From JBGPIT01 sp041485125 (GTDB taxonomy: Bacteria > Desulfobacterota > Binatia > UTPRO1): a stretch of DNA of 24,491 bases. Under the pieces are notes generated by a model that worked only from the letters and a program-made list of their open reading frames with translations, had not been told where the DNA came from and did no database searches. Below are positions 21,638 to 24,491 of this stretch, piece after piece. Each line of letters begins with the position of its first letter. The first letter of the stretch is position 1. The position numbers and the translations under genes are program-made. The stretch spans positions 1-24,491 of the forward strand of contig JBGPIT010000028.1 of assembly GCA_041485125.1 (NCBI GenBank), read 5' to 3'.

Positions 21638-21655
21638 CGCGGCCGTCCGGCCGCG
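21638..21655. terminator. GC hairpin between acyltransferase and Nudix genes
   Basis: CGCGGCC and GGCCGCG form a 7-bp all-GC stem with a GTCC tetraloop, ending 4 nt before the Nudix stop codon at 21660. A second weaker inverted repeat (CGGCGG 21595-21600 and CCGCCG 21612-21617) lies nearby. The gap is 72 bp between convergent genes, so a bidirectional terminator is likely. Confidence 0.45.
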
Positions 21656-21659
21656 CGCG

Positions 21660-22145
21660 CTACCGAATGTAGGGCGCGGTGGCGTCCGTCATCGCGTCGT
21701 CGATGCGCAGGCGGTGCATCGGCATCAGATCGGCCGGCAGCGTTCCGGGGTCGAACCACGCCAGCGCCGAGGTTTCGTCGCCGAGCGCGAGCGTGCCCGC
21801 CGCCGGTCTGCACTCGAAGCACACGCTCACGAAGTGGATCACGTTGCCGTCGGGGTAGCTCACGATCTGGTGGTGGACGGGATCGGAGTAGACGCCGACC
21901 AGCCGTCCGATCACGACCTCGAGGCCGGTCTCTTCGTGGACCTCACGCGCGAGCGCGGTCTGCACCGACTCGCCGTACTCGACGGCGCCTCCCGGCAGAC
22001 CCCAGAGGTCGTTGTCGGTGCGCCGCTGCAATAGAATCCGGCCCTCCGCGTCGCGGATGACGGCGGAGACGCCGGGTCGGATCGCGCGCGTGCCCGCGGT
22101 ATCGCTCGTCGGGTCGGTGCCGCGGCGCGCGGTCGGCGTCGTCAG
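21660..22145 (-). CDS. Nudix hydrolase
   Basis: The Nudix box is a perfect match to GX5EX7REUXEEXGU, running from GGAVEYGE through SVQTALA to REVHEETGL. The enzyme hydrolyses a nucleoside diphosphate linked to another moiety, with Mg2+; the substrate cannot be told from the sequence. The C-terminus reads TAPYIR. No ATG, GTG or TTG precedes the first beta strand (VSAVIRDAEGRILLQRR). The best start is CTG at 22145-22143, which overlaps the TGA of the upstream mrp gene, with GAGG 4 nt before it; this gives 161 residues. The only canonical alternative near by is TTG at 22031-22029, which would remove the first strand. The overlap points to translational coupling with Mrp. Confidence 0.85.
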   Translation of the reverse strand: MTTPTARRGTDPTSDTAGTRAIRPGVSAVIRDAEGRILLQRRTDNDLWGLPGGAVEYGESVQTALAREVHEETGLEVVIGRLVGVYSDPVHHQIVSYPDGNVIHFVSVCFECRPAAGTLALGDETSALAWFDPGTLPADLMPMHRLRIDDAMTDATAPYIR

Positions 22146-23215
22146 CGCGCCTCGATGCCGGCGGCGCGCTCGACCATCTGGGTCTCGATCGCCGCCGCGA
22201 CGTCGAAGAAGGCGCGACTCTGCGGGTGCTGCGGATCGGCGGCGACGATCGGGACGCCGCGGTCGCCGGCCTCGCGGATCGCGGTGAGGAGCGGGATCTC
22301 GCCGAGGAAGGGTACGCCGCTCTCGCGCGCCATCTGCTGCCCGCCGCCGTGTCCGAAAACGTCGGCGCGGCTGCCGCAGCCCGCGCACACGTGGTAGCTC
22401 ATGTTCTCGATCACGCCGAGGACCGGGGCGTTCACCTGCTCGAACATGGTGATGCCGCGCTTCACGTCGAGAAGCGCGACGTCCTGCGGCGTGGTGACGA
22501 TCACGCCGCCCGCGAGCGGCACTTGCTGTGCGACCGTCAGCTGCGCGTCGCCGGTGCCGGGCGGCAGGTCGAGCACGAGGTAGTCGAGCTCGCCCCATTC
22601 GACCTTGCGGAAGAACTCGGTGATCAGCTTGGTGACCATCGGCCCGCGCCAGATGACCGGCGTGCGCTCGCCGAGGAACATCGCCATCGAGATCACCTTC
22701 AAGCCCCGGGTCTCGACCGGGACGATGCGGCGGTCCTCGCGGACCTCGGGCTTGGTGTCGATACCGAGCATCATCGGCACGCTCGGGCCGTACACGTCGG
22801 CATCGAGGAGGCCCACCCGGTAGCCGAGGGCGACCAGCGCGCAGGCGAGGTTGACGGCGACGGTCGACTTGCCGACCCCGCCCTTGCCGGAGGCGACCGC
22901 GATGATGTGCCGGACGCCGTCGATCGGGACCCGCGCGCGTGGCACGCCGCCCGGTCCCGCCCCCGGCGCGGGCCGTGGTGCCTGTTCTACGCGCACCTCG
23001 ACCGGCTGCTGCGCCGCCCGCTCGAGCACGGCCGCGACCTCGGCGCGGATCGTGGCGACGATCTCGTCGTTGCCCGAGATCGGCGCCAGGTCGACGGTGA
23101 CGCCACGGCCGCCGATCTGGATGTCGCGCACCAGCCCGAAAGACACGATGTCCCGAGAGAAGCCCGGATACTTCACTTGCTTGAGCGCTTCGAGCAACTC
23201 CTGGGGGGAAACCAT
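22142..23215 (-). CDS. mrp: Mrp/ApbC family Fe-S cluster carrier ATPase
   Basis: This 357-residue P-loop ATPase carries an N-terminal MIP18/DUF59-like domain (1-78), a Pro/Gly linker (80-95) and a ParA/MinD-type domain. The deviant Walker A is GKGGVGKS (110-117), followed by DADVYGPSVP (138-147), and LDLPPGTGDAQ (216-225) is the switch/Walker B region. The CxxC pair C277 and C280 in NMSYHVCAGCG is the cluster ligand. Mrp proteins assemble and transfer 4Fe-4S clusters to apo-enzymes. A 52-residue N-terminal extension to ATG 23371 was rejected because it is low-complexity and lacks the DUF59 pattern. The gene is divergent from a small XRE regulator, and its stop overlaps the presumed start of the Nudix gene. 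Confidence 0.95.
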   Translation of the reverse strand: MVSPQELLEALKQVKYPGFSRDIVSFGLVRDIQIGGRGVTVDLAPISGNDEIVATIRAEVAAVLERAAQQPVEVRVEQAPRPAPGAGPGGVPRARVPIDGVRHIIAVASGKGGVGKSTVAVNLACALVALGYRVGLLDADVYGPSVPMMLGIDTKPEVREDRRIVPVETRGLKVISMAMFLGERTPVIWRGPMVTKLITEFFRKVEWGELDYLVLDLPPGTGDAQLTVAQQVPLAGGVIVTTPQDVALLDVKRGITMFEQVNAPVLGVIENMSYHVCAGCGSRADVFGHGGGQQMARESGVPFLGEIPLLTAIREAGDRGVPIVAADPQHPQSRAFFDVAAAIETQMVERAAGIEAR

Positions 23216-23373
23216 GCGGAAGGCATAGCATGCGCTAACCGCAGGGGAAATTTGGTCACGCCCCGAGCGCGCACGGCACGCGCCCGTGTGCCAGCAGCGC
23301 GCTCGCGCATGCGGGTGCCCGAGAAGACGCTGCATCCATGCGGAGAATCGCTGCGTCCCGCGATGGTCCACCC

Positions 23374-23415
23374 ATTGCTCTACGCAATAGTCACGGCGCT
23401 AAGCGCCACTATACG
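23374..23415 (+). promoter_or_regulatory. Promoter region of XRE gene with two palindromes
   Basis: ATTGC (23374-23378) is mirrored by GCAAT (23384-23388), and GGCGCT-A-AGCGCC (23395-23407) is a perfect 13-bp palindrome. Their centres are 20 bp apart, about two helical turns. A -10-like TATACG (23410-23415) follows directly. This layout suggests paired operators, probably for autorepression by the XRE protein. No convincing -35 box is visible. Confidence 0.45.
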
Positions 23416-23431
23416 AACGGAGGATTACGCC

Positions 23432-23683
23432 ATGAGCGACGAGAACGTGCATCAGAGTATTCGGGAGCTGCGCATTCGTTTGGGGATGACGCAGGAGGAA
23501 TTCGCCCACGCGGTCGCGGTGACCTTCTCGACGGTGAACCGTTGGGAGAACGGCCACGCCAAGCCGAGCAAGCTGGCGCGACGGGCCATCGAGGCGCTGG
23601 CGCGGCGCGGTGCGCCGCGGCGCGAGACGTTGCCGAACGTCGGCGGCCCCGAGCGCATGGACATGTTGGCTGCCGACGCGTGA
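23432..23683 (+). CDS. Small XRE-family HTH transcriptional regulator
   Basis: This 83-residue protein begins at ATG 23432 behind GGAGG (23419-23423, 8 nt spacing). The HTH_3 domain spans about 9-58: IRELRIRLGMTQEEFAHAVA (helices 1 and 2), then VTFSTVNRWENGHAKPS, where the recognition helix holds STVNRWENG. The tail (58-83) is basic then neutral and probably unstructured. Its size and single domain fit a compact repressor or the antitoxin of a toxin-antitoxin pair, but no toxin gene is adjacent. Palindromes at its promoter suggest it regulates itself. The 216-bp divergent gap from mrp may also contain mrp's promoter. Confidence 0.88.
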   Translation: MSDENVHQSIRELRIRLGMTQEEFAHAVAVTFSTVNRWENGHAKPSKLARRAIEALARRGAPRRETLPNVGGPERMDMLAADA

Positions 23684-23738
23684 TGACCACGTCCCCGAGC
23701 GACCGCCGCGGACGCCCTGGTCCCGGCGGCTCGCTCGC

Positions 23739-23768
23739 ACGACGTCGGCGCTAGGAAGCCGACGTCGT
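23739..23768. terminator. 11-bp perfect inverted repeat downstream of XRE gene
   Basis: ACGACGTCGGC (23739-23749) pairs with GCCGACGTCGT (23758-23768) around an 8-nt loop, so the hairpin could form on either strand. A smaller GCGGCT / AGCCGC hairpin (23774-23788) follows. There is no T tract. It lies in the 187-bp gap between the XRE gene and the Smr gene, consistent with a terminator. Confidence 0.45.
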
Positions 23769-23870
23769 CGTCGGCGGCTGCGAGCCGCTGACGCTGGGCG
23801 ATAGCCCGGTTGCGGGGCGGTCCGGCACGCCCTATTCTCGCCTCGGCTCAACGTGCGGTCGCGCCGAGGT

Positions 23871-24491
23871 ATGAAGCGACGCCGAAACGACAAATCCCCG
23901 CCTCGAGAGACGCGGCCCGCGCCTTTCCACGCGCCCTTCCGAGGTCTTCGCGGCCGCGTTCCGGTACGCGAGATGCCGGCCACAGGCGCCGCACCGCGCG
24001 CGCCGGCGCGCGCATCGGTCCCGGATCCGGCGAGCGCCAGCCCCGCCGACGGCACCGATGACGTGACGTCGTTTCTGCAGGCGATGGGCGACGTGCGGAG
24101 GCTCGAAGCGGACGGTCGGATCGACGCGCCGCCGCCGACGGTCGCCGCGCCGCGCGTCGTGACCGTCGACGAGGAGGCCGAGGCACTCACCGTGCTCTCC
24201 GACTTGGTGTCCGGCACCGGCGGCTTCGACATCAGCGACTCGACCGAGTACGTCGAGGGCAGCGTCGTCGGTCTCGACGCCCGCATCCTGCGCCGGCTGC
24301 GCCACGGCGAGTTCCCGTACCATGCGACGCTCGATCTCCACGGCATGGCGGCGTCGGTCGCGCGCTAGGCGGTCGAGTCGTTCGTCCTCGGCGCGTTCCG
24401 CGCCGGCACGCGCTGCGTCCTGATCGTCCACGGGCGCGGGCGCAACTCGCGCCAGCAGGTGCCGGTTTTGAAGGAGGGGATCAAAAGCTGG
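23871..24491 (+). pseudogene. Stand-alone Smr-domain protein interrupted by in-frame TAG (3' partial)
   Basis: The frame runs from ATG 23871 (GTG 23853 is an alternative) through a basic, Pro/Ala-rich disordered N-terminus to an Smr domain: VVGLDARILRRLRHGEF, then ATLDLHGMAASVAR. TAG at 24366-24368 stops it there. The same frame continues in register as AVESFVLGAFRAGTRCVLIV, then HGRGRNSRQQVPVLKEGIKS, to the window edge; this is the second half of the Smr fold, with its HGRG motif. The TAG therefore replaces one residue in the first Smr helix, probably Glu, Gln or Lys, by a single base change. Smr proteins bind or cleave nucleic acid, and LDLHG holds the usual active residues. It could be a real nonsense mutation, a sequencing error, or a recoded stop; no start codon follows soon enough to restore the second half. 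Confidence 0.8.

Noticed and set aside
23432..23683. Toxin-antitoxin module with XRE as antitoxin
   Set aside because: No adjacent small toxin gene on either side: mrp is divergent and the next gene is an Smr protein.
24366..24368. TAG read as pyrrolysine
   Set aside because: No pylT or pylS gene and no methyltransferase context is visible; a mutation or error is simpler, so it is kept only as something to check.
1..24491. CRISPR array, tRNA, rRNA or insertion sequence
   Set aside because: No regularly spaced direct repeats, cloverleaf-like segments, rRNA-like stretches, transposase motifs or terminal inverted repeats with target duplications were seen on reading the sequence.

Overview
The window comes from a very GC-rich bacterial chromosome, with dense short-gap gene packing and strong G/C bias at third codon positions. 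No gene is taxon-diagnostic. MutS2, a long-form Lon, large kinase/AAA/TPR fusions and many lipid genes fit an uncultivated Deltaproteobacteria-, Myxococcota- or Binatota-like lineage, but this is a low-confidence guess. No rRNA, tRNA, CRISPR array, insertion sequence or prophage gene was seen.

Left region (1-4900, plus strand): a tightly coupled four-gene operon encodes a saccharopine-dehydrogenase-like NAD(P) oxidoreductase (5' end outside the window), a large FAD-dependent desaturase/amine-oxidase-like enzyme, a phasin-like protein with a C-terminal beta domain, and a trans-type polyprenyl diphosphate synthase. Overlapping stop/start codons and the mix of prenyl synthase with redox enzymes suggest an isoprenoid or lipid-modifying pathway. 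Facing the operon, behind a GC hairpin, is a smaller protein with the same helical plus beta layout as the phasin-like protein (4934-5431, minus). This pair around a prenyl-chain operon is the best candidate here for something undescribed.

Middle region (5499-15890): a secreted Cys-rich hypothetical protein; a 1313-residue Ser/Thr kinase, degenerate nucleotide cyclase, AAA/STAND ATPase and TPR fusion; a MarR regulator divergent from lon, with a palindrome over the lon -35 box and an apparently leaderless lon start; and MutS2 convergent with lon.

Right region (15956-24491): an SDR oxidoreductase, an MGAT-like acyltransferase, an orphan membrane histidine kinase, a 51-residue conserved small protein with an elaborate inverted-repeat leader, a fatty acyl-CoA synthetase divergent from a PlsC-type acyltransferase, a Nudix hydrolase coupled to an Mrp/ApbC Fe-S carrier ATPase, a small XRE regulator with palindromes at its promoter, and a stand-alone Smr-domain gene interrupted by an in-frame TAG. 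Lipid activation and acylation genes recur (acyl-CoA synthetase, two acyltransferases, SDR, prenyl operon), so membrane or storage lipid metabolism is the main theme, with protein quality control and DNA maintenance (Lon, MutS2, Smr) as housekeeping.
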